Assembly: GCF_042679605.1 (NCBI RefSeq)
Contig: NZ_JBHTMU010000006.1
Location: forward strand, 62,001-126,000
Length of the DNA stretch: 64,000 nt
DNA from: Litorisediminicola beolgyonensis
GTDB taxonomy: Bacteria; Pseudomonadota; Alphaproteobacteria; Rhodobacterales; Rhodobacteraceae
Direction: 5' to 3'
Shown: positions 36,898-45,313 of the stretch, in pieces
Layout: every line of letters starts with the position of its first letter
Position numbering within the stretch: the first letter of the stretch is position 1
Program-made: the position numbers and the translations under genes
The notes under the pieces: generated by a model
The model's database searches: none
Seen by the model: the letters and a program-made list of their open reading frames with translations, nothing else
What the model was told of the DNA's origin: nothing

Positions 36898-38040
36898 ATG
36901 CGAGCACCCGTACCGGAAAATCAGGACGAGCGCCTGGAAGAGCTCGCCAATTACCAGATTCTGGATACGTCCTCGGAGAAGAGCTTTGACGATGTCGTCG
37001 CGCTGATCCGGGAGATATGCCAGGTCCCGACGGCGCTGATCAGCCTCGTCGACAAGAACCGCCAGTGGTTCAAGGCGCGCGAGGGCTTCGACCAGCCCGA
37101 GACCCCCATCGACCAGGCGATCTGCGCCCACACGATCCTCGGCACCCGCGTGCTCGAGATCCCTGACACGCTCGAGGATCGCCGGACGCGCGACAATCCG
37201 CTGTGCCTGAGCGAGACGGATCCCGTCCGCTTCTACGCCGGGGCGCCGCTGATCACGCCTTCGGGCTATGCGCTCGGATCGCTCTGCGTGCTCGACACGA
37301 AGCCGCGGCGGCTGAACGAGACCCAGCGCCACGCGCTTGAGGTCCTGGCCGGGCAGGTGATGCGCCAGATGGACCTCAAGCGCTCGCTCCGCAACGAAGA
37401 GGTTCTGCGCGCCGAGATCGATCATCGGGTGAAGAACTCGCTTCAGACCGTGGCGAGCTTCATCCGCATCTATGTCTCACGCGCCCGCTCGCCGGAAAGC
37501 CGCGACGCGCTCGAGGCCGTGGGGCGCAGGGTCGATGCCATCGCGCAGCTTCACCGCGAGCTCTACCAGACCTCCGAATTCGACATGGTCCGGCTCGATA
37601 CCTATCTACACCGGATCCTCGATCTGATGCGCGGATCGCTCAAGGGCAACGTCGCCATCGATGCCGAGATCGCGTCGGTGCGTGTCGACAGCCGCAAGGC
37701 CGCGACGCTGGCGATGATCGTCTCCGAGTTCGCCGCCAACGCCAACAAGCACGCCTTCCCCGACGGGCGCGACGGTGTGATCACGATCCGCGTCGCCTGC
37801 GACGACGACGGCACACTCCGTCTCGAGTGCAGCGATAACGGGATCGGGGATCAGGCCACCCAGCTCGACGCGGGCAACGACGTCAGCTCCATCGGCATGC
37901 GCCTCATCGAAAGCGCGGCCGAGCAGATCGGCGGGCAGGTCGAGATCGGCGCCGGGGCGACCGGCTACCGGCTGAGCCTCGTCACTGATCCGGGCGCGGT
38001 TCCGGACGGGCCTCGAGAGGTCGTACTTTCAGCCGAGTGA
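36898..38040 (+). CDS. Cytosolic GAF-domain sensor histidine kinase (HisKA_2/HWE type)
   Basis: Residues about 20-160 are a GAF domain (SEKSFDDVVALIREICQVPTALISLVDKNRQWFKAREG, GYALGSLCVLD). The dimerisation domain carries the phospho-accepting His in EIDHRVKNSLQTVASFI (about 178-194), in the HisKA_2/HWE style that is common in alphaproteobacteria. The ATP-binding part (IVSEFAANANKHAFP, LECSDNGIGD, SSIGMRLIESAAEQIGGQVEI) ends near 360. No membrane span was seen and no response regulator is adjacent. The last 59 bases overlap the convergent CorC gene. Confidence 0.92.
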   Translation: MRAPVPENQDERLEELANYQILDTSSEKSFDDVVALIREICQVPTALISLVDKNRQWFKAREGFDQPETPIDQAICAHTILGTRVLEIPDTLEDRRTRDNPLCLSETDPVRFYAGAPLITPSGYALGSLCVLDTKPRRLNETQRHALEVLAGQVMRQMDLKRSLRNEEVLRAEIDHRVKNSLQTVASFIRIYVSRARSPESRDALEAVGRRVDAIAQLHRELYQTSEFDMVRLDTYLHRILDLMRGSLKGNVAIDAEIASVRVDSRKAATLAMIVSEFAANANKHAFPDGRDGVITIRVACDDDGTLRLECSDNGIGDQATQLDAGNDVSSIGMRLIESAAEQIGGQVEIGAGATGYRLSLVTDPGAVPDGPREVVLSAE

Positions 38041-39313
38041 GCCGGTTGTTCTCGCGGCCCGCGACCTCGAAACGGAAGCCGTGGAACGAGAACACCTGTC
38101 CGACGGTCGGGATCATCTGCGCTTCGTGGATCACCAGACCGGCGACGGTGTTGGCCTCCTCGTCCGGAAGCTGGAAATCCGTGGCGCGGTTGAAGTCGCG
38201 GATCGTCATCAGCCCGTCGATCCAGAAATGCCCGTCCTCGGCCATCTTGATCGCGTGATCGGCATCGGGATCGAACTCGTCGGTGATTTCGCCGACGATC
38301 TCTTCGAGAATGTCCTCGAGCGTCAGAAGCCCCAGAAGCGCGCCGTATTCATCGACCACCAGCGCGAAGTGAGTGCGGCGGCGCAGGAACTGCCGCATCT
38401 GGTCGTCGAGCGAAGTCGAGTCGGGGATGAAGTAGGGCTTCATCGCGACCTTGCGGATGTCGAACTCCTTCAGCGCCTGCATCGAGGCCTCGGGCCCCTG
38501 CATCAGCTTGTACATCGCGCGCAGAAGGTCCTTGGCATGGATCACGCCGATGATGTTCTCGGGGTCGTCCTTGTAGATCGGCAGCCGCGTGTGCGGGCTT
38601 TCCAGGCATTGCTGGAGGATCTGGCTCGGATCGCTGTCGGCGTCGATCATCTCGATGCCCGACCGGTGGAGCATGATCTCCTCGACCGTGCGCTCGGCCA
38701 GATCGAGAGCGCCGAGGATCCGGTCGCGGTCCTCCTTTTCGACCACGCCTTCGGAATGGCCGAGATTGAGCGCGCCCGCGATCTCTTCCCGCACGGCGAG
38801 GATCTGGCTGTCGGGATCGGTCTGCACGCCGAAGAGCCGCAAGACCAGCCGCACGAAGACCCGGACCGCGCTCACCACCGGCGAGAAGACCAGGATCACG
38901 AGCTGGATCACCGGAGAGACCCGCGCGGCGGCGGTCTCGGGATTGGTGATCGCGTAGGTCTTGGGCAGCACCTCGGCGAAGATCAGGACGAGGAACGTCA
39001 TCACCAGCGTCGCCAGCGCCACGCCGCCCTCGCCGAAAATGCGCGTGAAAAGCGCCGTGGCGAGCGAGGTCGCCAGGATGTTGACGAGGTTGTTGCCCAG
39101 CAGGACCGAGCCGATCAGCCGCTCGTTGTCCTCGGTGATCTTCAGCGCCCGTTCGGCGCCTTTCGATCCGCGGTCGACCGCGGCGCGCAGCTTGCCGCGC
39201 GAGGCCGCGGTCAGCGCGGTCTCGGAGCCCGAGAAGAAGCCCGACAGGACCAGGAGCGCGAGGATCGCTCCGGCGGTGATCCAGAAAGCGGTGTCGAAAA
39301 TGCTGGCGTCCAT
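37982..39313 (-). CDS. CNNM/CorC-family membrane protein with CBS domains
   Basis: This 443-residue protein has the DUF21 membrane domain in about the first 190 residues (SGFFSGSETALTAASRGKLRAAV, LIGSVLLGNNLVNILATSLATALF). A pair of CBS domains follows (EEIMLHRSGIEMIDADSD, RRRTHFALVVDEYGALLGLLTLEDILEEIVGEITDE), and a C-terminal CorC_HlyC FAD-like domain completes it. Members have been linked to Mg or Co efflux and to haemolysin-like HlyC by name only. Function here is not certain. The gene ends 59 bases inside the convergent histidine kinase gene. Confidence 0.94.
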   Translation of the reverse strand: MDASIFDTAFWITAGAILALLVLSGFFSGSETALTAASRGKLRAAVDRGSKGAERALKITEDNERLIGSVLLGNNLVNILATSLATALFTRIFGEGGVALATLVMTFLVLIFAEVLPKTYAITNPETAAARVSPVIQLVILVFSPVVSAVRVFVRLVLRLFGVQTDPDSQILAVREEIAGALNLGHSEGVVEKEDRDRILGALDLAERTVEEIMLHRSGIEMIDADSDPSQILQQCLESPHTRLPIYKDDPENIIGVIHAKDLLRAMYKLMQGPEASMQALKEFDIRKVAMKPYFIPDSTSLDDQMRQFLRRRTHFALVVDEYGALLGLLTLEDILEEIVGEITDEFDPDADHAIKMAEDGHFWIDGLMTIRDFNRATDFQLPDEEANTVAGLVIHEAQMIPTVGQVFSFHGFRFEVAGRENNRLTRLKVRPLEARPEPRPDQ

Positions 39314-39417
39314 CGGCCCGTCCGGTTGCAGAAACTCAATCGGTTATGGGTCGGGCAGGGCGGCAGTTCAAGCGCGCCCGGGGTTCCGGACCCCGACTTT
39401 CGGTCCCGGGCTGCTCG

Positions 39418-40347
39418 TCAGCCCTCGCGCGCCAGCGGGTGATGGTCGAGCACAAGCTCGCGCAGCCGCTCTTCCAGCACATGGGTGTAGATTTCCGTCG
39501 TCGCGACATCCGCGTGCCCGAGGAAGGTCTGGATCGCCCTGAGATCGGCGCCGTTGGCCAGGAGATGCGTGGCAAAGGCGTGGCGGAGCGTGTGCGGCGT
39601 GACCTTCGCGGGCGACACTCCGCCGGTCACCGCGAGATCCTTGATATGCGCATAGAACCAGTGGCGCGTGTAATGCCCGGCCTTCCCGCGCGAGGCGAAG
39701 AGAAAGGGCGAGGCAGGCTTGCCGTCCTTGCGCGCGGCGTCCTCCTCGTCCATCCGATGCGCGAGCCAGGCGGCGAGCGCGTCGCGGGCGGGCGGCGAGA
39801 GCGGCACCATCCGCTCCTTCCCGCCCTTGCCGCGAATGAGAAGCATGCGCGGGTCGCCCTTGGCGGCGGCGAGCGGGAGCGAGACGAGTTCCGAGACCCG
39901 CATGCCGGTAGCATAGAGAAGCTGCATCAGGCAGGTCGAGCGCAGGCGGTCGGTGTCCGTCCGGCCATGGGTCTCGGCGGCGGTCAGGAGCCGGTCGACC
40001 TCTTCGATGGACAGCGTCTTGGGCAGTCGCTTGGCGCGGCCCGGCCCCGAGATCTGGACCGCCGGGTTGTCCGGTCGGAGCCCCTCTTCGAAGGTGAAGC
40101 GGTAGAGCTGCTTGATCGCGGAAAGCCGCCGCGCGCGGGTGGCGACGGAGAGCCCCTGCGCGTCGCAATGCACAAGGTAATCCTCGATATCGGACCGCTC
40201 CGCATCGACGAAGCCACGGCCCCGCCCCGAAAGCCAATCGGCCACGTCGGAGAGATCGCGCGCATAGGCGAGCTGGGTGTTCTGTGCCGCGCCGCGCTCG
40301 GCCGCCTGCGCTTCGAGGAACGAGGAAATCCAGAGCCGGTCGCTCAT
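39418..40347 (-). CDS. xerD: Site-specific tyrosine recombinase XerD
   Basis: This 309-residue recombinase has the SAM-like N-terminal domain (FLEAQAAERGAAQNTQLAYARDLSDVADWL). The catalytic set is present: Arg in ATGMRVSELVSLP, Lys in GKGGKERMVPL, HxxR in TPHTLRHAFATHLL, His in LGHADVATTEIYTH, and Tyr at the end of that segment. XerD acts with XerC at dif to resolve chromosome dimers. It overlaps the upstream gene at its 5' end by 4 bases. The longer upstream frame is rejected; MSDRLWISSFL fits XerD. Confidence 0.95.
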   Translation of the reverse strand: MSDRLWISSFLEAQAAERGAAQNTQLAYARDLSDVADWLSGRGRGFVDAERSDIEDYLVHCDAQGLSVATRARRLSAIKQLYRFTFEEGLRPDNPAVQISGPGRAKRLPKTLSIEEVDRLLTAAETHGRTDTDRLRSTCLMQLLYATGMRVSELVSLPLAAAKGDPRMLLIRGKGGKERMVPLSPPARDALAAWLAHRMDEEDAARKDGKPASPFLFASRGKAGHYTRHWFYAHIKDLAVTGGVSPAKVTPHTLRHAFATHLLANGADLRAIQTFLGHADVATTEIYTHVLEERLRELVLDHHPLAREG

Positions 40348-41936
40348 CGCCGAGCCTCGCGCGCCTCGAGGGCGGTCACGACAAGCTCGAGCGCCGCGCG
40401 CCGCGCCGTGTCTTCGAGCCCCAGGTCGCGCATCGCGGCCAAGGCACCCGACAGAGCGCCGGGATCGCCCGCGGCACCACGCTCGAATTCCAGCATGGTG
40501 ACGAGGATCGCTTCCCCGAGCTTTCCGTCCTCGGCCAGCGTCTTGATCCGGGGCGGCGTCTCGGCCGTGCCGTCGAAACCCGCCTGCACCGAGGCGCCAT
40601 GGGGCAGGTCCGGCGGCGGCGTGCCGGGATCGGTTCCGCGCGCGACGGCAAAAAGGAACCGCGCCGCGTCGCCCGCCGGCGCCGAGGTGGCGGCGATGGT
40701 CTCGTACTCTTCCGACAGAAGCCCCGCATGCTGCGCCATGCGCTTGGCCGGACCGTCGAGCGGCAAGCCCGCCAAATCCGGGCCGTAAAGCGTGGCAAAG
40801 GTGCTGAGAAGCCCCGCGTCCCGCATCTCGGGCCAGACCCTGCGGAGCGCCGCGGCGATCGAGCGGGGATCGCGGGCGGTCAGCGCGGTATCGAAGCGCT
40901 GGAGCGCCTCGACACGGTCCCAGATCCCGCCAGACGCGGCGGGCTCGCGCTCGGTATAGATGCCGAGAAAGCGGTTCGGCGCGAGCGTTCCGGCACGGGC
41001 CAGGCGCTCGGCGGCGGCGAGCTGCGCCTTCCATCCCTGGTCGCCATCGAGATCGGTGGCCGCAAAGGCGCGGCCCAGTCTGTTGGTCGAAAGCGGCTCG
41101 CCGATCCCTTCGAAGAGGCGGAACTGGAGCGGCGTCGGATCGGTGGGCGGCGGCAGCGGCGGCAATCCCTCGGACAGCTCCGGGTCGAGAAACCGCTCCA
41201 GCAGATCGGCATCGCGGGGCGACAGCGTGCCGGTCTCGCGGCCCGCGGCGAGGGCGAGGCTCGCGCGCTGCCAGTCGCCGGCCCGCGCGGCGCAGAAGAT
41301 TCGCGGCGCGAGCGCCTCGCTGAGCGACGGCTTGGCTTCAAGCTCGGTGCAGGCGGCGTCCTCGGTCTGGGTCAGGAGCGCGAGATCGAACCAGAGATCG
41401 AACAGCGTCTCGGCCCCGAGCCCCGAGCGGTCCAGCAAGGCCAGGGCCGGGTCGAGCGCGCCGTCCCGCATCAGCCGTTCGATCCGGGCCGCGAGAAGCG
41501 GAGCGCCTTCGCTGCCGGTCGCGGGCGGATCGGCCTCGGCCAGAAGAAGCGTGTTCAGTAGCGCCGAGATGGCCGCGTAATCGGCCTCGATCCGGTTGAG
41601 CTTGGGAAGAAGGTCGCGGGTCTCGCTTGCCGACCAGAGCGTGCGCGGCAGCCCCGTCACCGAGACCGGCAAGAGCCCCACGGCCTCGGCCGAAGGCGCA
41701 TCGAGCGGTGCAGAGGTGATCTCGGGCGTCTCCACCCTGTCGGCCACCGGAGGCTCGTTCGGCTGGACCGGAGAGCCCTGCGTGGCGCCCGCGGCATCGG
41801 GCTGCGGCAAGGCCGTCGTGCGCGGCAACCCTTCGGTCGCGCCGAGCCAGTCGATGGCCGTCAGTGGCTCCTGCGCCGCCGCGGGGGCGGCGAGAAGCCA
41901 GAGCGCGGCACATCTCGACGCTCGGTCAGTCCACAT
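40344..41936 (-). CDS. Exported 530-residue protein of unknown function
   Basis: I recognise no family. The start (MWTDRASRCAALWLLAAPAAAQ) looks like a signal peptide cleaved near residue 22. The rest is Ala/Leu/Glu-rich and largely helical. Repeated helix pairs (RMAQHAGLLSEEYETIAATSAPAGDAARFLFAVARG) suggest a solenoid or TPR-like periplasmic protein. It overlaps the downstream xerD start by 4 bases and the upstream 49-residue membrane protein by 11. The tight triple overlap suggests joint expression. Function unknown. Confidence 0.8.
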   Translation of the reverse strand: MWTDRASRCAALWLLAAPAAAQEPLTAIDWLGATEGLPRTTALPQPDAAGATQGSPVQPNEPPVADRVETPEITSAPLDAPSAEAVGLLPVSVTGLPRTLWSASETRDLLPKLNRIEADYAAISALLNTLLLAEADPPATGSEGAPLLAARIERLMRDGALDPALALLDRSGLGAETLFDLWFDLALLTQTEDAACTELEAKPSLSEALAPRIFCAARAGDWQRASLALAAGRETGTLSPRDADLLERFLDPELSEGLPPLPPPTDPTPLQFRLFEGIGEPLSTNRLGRAFAATDLDGDQGWKAQLAAAERLARAGTLAPNRFLGIYTEREPAASGGIWDRVEALQRFDTALTARDPRSIAAALRRVWPEMRDAGLLSTFATLYGPDLAGLPLDGPAKRMAQHAGLLSEEYETIAATSAPAGDAARFLFAVARGTDPGTPPPDLPHGASVQAGFDGTAETPPRIKTLAEDGKLGEAILVTMLEFERGAAGDPGALSGALAAMRDLGLEDTARRAALELVVTALEAREARR

Positions 41937-42075
41937 CCAGATCGACCGGCACCCGAACCTCGGTCTGTGGCGGGGAGAAATCGGCGCCGAAGAACGGGCC
42001 GATATAGGCATAGCCCGCCAGCGCGATCACGCCGATGATCGCCAGGTAGACCAGGTATTTCAGCAATCGCCCCAT
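41926..42075 (-). CDS. 49-residue membrane-anchored protein
   Basis: The frame runs from ATG 42,075 to TGA at 41,926. The protein is MGRLLKYLVYLAIIGVIALA at the start, then GYAYIGPFFGADFSPPQTEVRVPVDLDVD. It has one membrane span (about 7-27) with a basic N-terminus, so the acidic tail probably faces the periplasm. GAGG lies 5 bases before the ATG. Its last 11 bases overlap the start of the 530-residue gene. Too short for the usual gene filters, but the span, the ribosome-binding site and the overlap all support it. Confidence 0.8.
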   Translation of the reverse strand: MGRLLKYLVYLAIIGVIALAGYAYIGPFFGADFSPPQTEVRVPVDLDVD

Positions 42076-42173
42076 CTCGCCTCACGTTCTGCCCAGAAGT
42101 TTTTTGGCTTTTGTAACTGGCCTTTTTCGCAAGATCACGTCATTCACGCGGAAAAAGCAAGCATGGGCAGGAG

Positions 42174-42743
42174 ATGGCCGATACCGCCCGTCACAATCGG
42201 GCCCGTCTCAAGCGCACCGTGGTTCTGGTGGGCATGATGGGGGCGGGAAAGACCGCCGTCGGGCGCGCCTTGGCGGCCCGCCTGGGCGTGGCGTTTCGTG
42301 ATTCCGACCAGGAGATCGAAGCCGCGGCCAACATGACCATCGCCGAGATTTTCGCCCGCGACGGCGAGCCGTTCTTCCGGCGCAAGGAAAGCCAGGTGAT
42401 CGGGCGGCTGCTCGATGGCGTGCCCTGCATCCTGTCCACCGGCGGCGGCGCGTTCCTGTCCGAGGCCAATCGCGAGATGATCTCGAACCGCGGCGTATCG
42501 GTCTGGCTCGATGCGTCGCTCGATCTTTTGTGGTCGCGGGTCCGGCACAAGGACACGCGGCCCCTTCTGCGCACCGCCGATCCCAAGGGCGCGCTCACCG
42601 CTCTGTTCGAGGCGCGCGTGCCGGTCTACCGGCTGGCCGATCTGTCGGTCGCGACGCAGCCCGATTATTCCATCGACGACACCGCCGGGCGCGTGCTCGA
42701 GGCGCTCGCGACCCGTCCCGACATCCTGGAGCCTCTCTCATGA
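42174..42743 (+). CDS. aroK: Shikimate kinase
   Basis: This 189-residue kinase has Walker A GMMGAGKTAVG at about 21-31. The shikimate-binding DSDQEIE motif follows, then RDGEPFFRRKESQVI and the CILSTGGGAFLSEANRE motif. It phosphorylates shikimate on the way to chorismate. It overlaps aroB by 4 bases (ATGA), so the two are translated together. ATG 42,174 sits directly after GGCAGGAG. The chorismate product feeds TrpE. Confidence 0.96.
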   Translation: MADTARHNRARLKRTVVLVGMMGAGKTAVGRALAARLGVAFRDSDQEIEAAANMTIAEIFARDGEPFFRRKESQVIGRLLDGVPCILSTGGGAFLSEANREMISNRGVSVWLDASLDLLWSRVRHKDTRPLLRTADPKGALTALFEARVPVYRLADLSVATQPDYSIDDTAGRVLEALATRPDILEPLS

Positions 42744-43855
42744 CCGATACCGTTACTGTGGCCCTGGGGGCGCGCAGCTACGAGGTGCGGATCGGCGAAG
42801 GCCTGATTGCCCGCGCCGGGGCCGAGATCGCGCCGCTCCTCGCACGCCCGCGGATCGCCATCGTGACCGACGCGACCGTGGCCGCGCATCACGGCGCGAC
42901 GTTCGAGGCGGCCCTGGCGGCGGAGGGCATCGCCTCCAGCACGCTGACGCTCACGCCCGGCGAGGCGACCAAGAGTTGGGCCGAATTGCAGCGTGTGGTG
43001 GAATGGCTCCTGTCGCAGAAGATCGAACGCCGCGACGTGGTCGTCGCGCTGGGCGGCGGCGTGATCGGGGATCTCGCGGGCTTCGCGGCGGCGATCCTGC
43101 GCCGTGGCGTGCGCTTCGTGCAGGTGCCGACCTCGCTTCTGGCGCAGGTCGACAGCTCGGTCGGCGGCAAGACCGGGATCAACTCGCCGCATGGCAAGAA
43201 CCTTGTCGGCGCCTTCCACCAGCCCGCGCGCGTGCTTGCCGATATCGGCGCGCTGGCGACGCTGACGCCCCGCGATTTCCTCGCGGGCTATGGCGAGGTG
43301 GTGAAATACGGGCTGCTGGGCGATGCGGAGTTCTTCGACTGGCTCGAAGACAACGGTCCGGCGCTCTCGCGTGGCGATGCCGAAGCGCGCGCGCGGGCGG
43401 TCCGGCGCTCGGTCGAGATGAAGGCCGAGATCGTGGCCCGCGACGAGACCGAGATGGGCGACCGGGCGCTTCTGAACCTCGGCCACACCTTCTGCCACGC
43501 GCTCGAGGCGGCGACCGGCTATTCCGACCGCCTGCTGCACGGGGAAGGGGTGGCGATCGGCTGCGCGCTGGCCTTTGCGCTCTCGGCGCGGCTGGGGCTT
43601 TGTGCGCAGGAGGATCCGTCGCGGGTGCGCGCGCATCTCAAGGCGATGGGCATGAAGACCGACCTGTCGGATATTCCCGGCGATCTTCCGGATGCCGAAA
43701 CGCTGCTCGATCTCATGGGTCAGGACAAGAAGGTCGTGGACGGTCAGCTGCGCTTCATTCTGGCGCGCGGGATCGGCGAGGCCTTCGTGACCTCGGACGT
43801 GCCGGGAGACGTGGTCCTGTCGCTCCTGAAAGAGGCTCTGGCGCTGCGCGCCTAG
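42740..43855 (+). CDS. aroB: 3-dehydroquinate synthase
   Basis: This 371-residue NAD- and metal-dependent cyclase makes 3-dehydroquinate from DAHP. Motifs are ALGGGVIGDLAGFAAAILRRGVRFVQVPTSLLAQVDSSVGGKTGIN, the Zn-binding GHTFCHALE with AVKYGLL-type region (EVVKYGLLGDAEFFDWLE), and LLHGEGVAIGCALAFAL. It starts inside the aroK stop (ATGA). The longer frame upstream overlaps aroK and is rejected. Confidence 0.97.
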   Translation: MTDTVTVALGARSYEVRIGEGLIARAGAEIAPLLARPRIAIVTDATVAAHHGATFEAALAAEGIASSTLTLTPGEATKSWAELQRVVEWLLSQKIERRDVVVALGGGVIGDLAGFAAAILRRGVRFVQVPTSLLAQVDSSVGGKTGINSPHGKNLVGAFHQPARVLADIGALATLTPRDFLAGYGEVVKYGLLGDAEFFDWLEDNGPALSRGDAEARARAVRRSVEMKAEIVARDETEMGDRALLNLGHTFCHALEAATGYSDRLLHGEGVAIGCALAFALSARLGLCAQEDPSRVRAHLKAMGMKTDLSDIPGDLPDAETLLDLMGQDKKVVDGQLRFILARGIGEAFVTSDVPGDVVLSLLKEALALRA

Positions 43856-43895
43856 CGGGCGACGCAGGGCACATCCACTTCGGCGCTTTTCAAAC

Positions 43896-43920
43896 AAAAA
43901 GGCCCGGTCGAAACCGGGCC
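43896..43920 (-). terminator. Rho-independent terminator of ssb
   Basis: GGCCCGGT (43,901-43,908) pairs with ACCGGGCC (43,913-43,920). Read on the minus strand, it is followed by TTTTTGTTTG. The same stem may also stop aroB. Confidence 0.88.
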
Positions 43921-43955
43921 CTTCTAACTCTGTCCGCTCCGGAGCGCTGGCCGGA

Positions 43956-44456
43956 TCAGAACGGAATTTCGTCGTCCAGATCGCGCGAGGGGGCGCGGCT
44001 CGGGCCGCCGCCATAATCGCCGCCGCCGCCGCCGTAGTCGCGCCCGCCGTCATAGGAGCCGCCGCCACCGCCATAGGAGCCGCCACCCCCACCGCCGCCT
44101 TCGCCGCGGCCGTCGAGAAGCGTCAGCTCGCCGCGATAGGGGCGCAGGACGACCTCGGTCGAATAGCGGTCCTGGCCGGACTGGTCCTGCCATTTCCGGG
44201 TCTCGAGCTGACCCTCGATATAGACCTTGGAGCCCTTCTTGAGATACTGCTCCGCGATCCGCGCGAGCGGCTCCGAGAAGATCGCCACCGAGTGCCACTC
44301 GGTCTTTTCACGGCGCTCACCGGTGTTGCGGTCCTTCCAGGTCTCGGAGGTCGCGATCCGCAGGTTGCAGACCTTGCCGCCGTTCTGGAAGCTTCGGACC
44401 TCGGGGTCTCTGCCCAGGTTTCCGACGATGATGACCTTGTTCACGCTGCCCGCCAT
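43956..44456 (-). CDS. ssb: Single-stranded DNA-binding protein
   Basis: This 166-residue SSB has the OB-fold in residues 1-115 (MAGSVNKVIIVGNLGRDPEVRSFQNGGKVCNLRIATSETW). A long Gly-rich linker (GGGGGGSYGGGGGSYDGG) follows. The acidic tip DLDDEIPF at the C-terminus binds repair and replication partners. It protects ssDNA in replication, repair and recombination. Normal length, no neighbour on the same strand. Confidence 0.97.
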   Translation of the reverse strand: MAGSVNKVIIVGNLGRDPEVRSFQNGGKVCNLRIATSETWKDRNTGERREKTEWHSVAIFSEPLARIAEQYLKKGSKVYIEGQLETRKWQDQSGQDRYSTEVVLRPYRGELTLLDGRGEGGGGGGGSYGGGGGSYDGGRDYGGGGGDYGGGPSRAPSRDLDDEIPF

Positions 44457-44686
44457 GGCACCTCTCTTCTGCTCGCGAATCTGCGGCTCTCCTCCGCTGA
44501 CCGACCTTTTACCATGCCCCGTCCCGAGCGTAACCCGCCGACGCCCCGAGACGCCCGGGGACGCCTAGCACGGGCTTGGCTAAGAAACCGTAAGCGGCTC
44601 CGGGCCCATTGGGCGTCGCAAGGGTGGCCAGAGCGGCAAAACCCGGTATAGTCGCCCCGGATTGTTTGGGACGTTCGGGGGACAGG

Positions 44687-45292
44687 GTGTTTCGTTTCGG
44701 GGTTTCCATCGCGGTCATTGCCGCGCTTGCCATTCCGGCTGCCAGCGTGGCCGACGTGCTGTCGACGAAGAACCGCGCGCGGCTCTTCTCGACCCAGACC
44801 AAGGTGCTCGATACCCGCGCCGCGCAGCAGTACCGCAACTCGGTGCGCCTGCAGCCGCCGACCGTGGTGACGCCCACGAAATACGGCGTCCAGCCCGACA
44901 CCGCGATCCCGCGCTACCAGGGCAAGTACAAGGGGCTCTACCTCACGATGGCGCGCGAGGCCGCCCGCCGCCACGGCATCCCCGAGGATCTCTTCCTGCG
45001 GCTCGTCCAGCAGGAAAGCGGCTGGAACGCCACGGCGCGCTCGCACAAGGGCGCTCTGGGGCTGGCGCAGCTGATGCCGATGACCGCCAAGCGTCTCGGC
45101 GTCGACCCGCGCGACCCGGCGCAGAACCTCGAAGGCGGCGCGCGCTATCTCAAGCAGCAGTTCGCCAAGTTCAAATCCTGGAAACTGGCGCTCGCGGCCT
45201 ACAATGCCGGTCCCGGCGCGGTCGAGAAGCATGGCGGCGTGCCGCCCTACAAAGAGACCCGCAATTACGTGAAGGTCATCCTCGGCGGCTGA
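44687..45292 (+). CDS. Exported lytic transglycosylase (SLT domain)
   Basis: This 201-residue protein starts at GTG 44,687 with the signal MFRFGVSIAVIAALAIPAASVA. The SLT domain spans about 80-200: catalytic Glu in FLRLVQQESGWNATARSHKGALGLAQLMPMTAKRLGV, and AAYNAGPGAVEKHGGVPPYKETRNYV at the end. It cleaves peptidoglycan glycan strands in the periplasm. A longer frame that starts 26 codons earlier has no signal-like region and overlaps the ssb upstream DNA, so I prefer the GTG. TATAGT at 44,647 is a possible -10 box. Confidence 0.92.
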   Translation: MFRFGVSIAVIAALAIPAASVADVLSTKNRARLFSTQTKVLDTRAAQQYRNSVRLQPPTVVTPTKYGVQPDTAIPRYQGKYKGLYLTMAREAARRHGIPEDLFLRLVQQESGWNATARSHKGALGLAQLMPMTAKRLGVDPRDPAQNLEGGARYLKQQFAKFKSWKLALAAYNAGPGAVEKHGGVPPYKETRNYVKVILGG

Positions 45293-45313
45293 GGCCGCGC
45301 GCCTTCCGACCGG

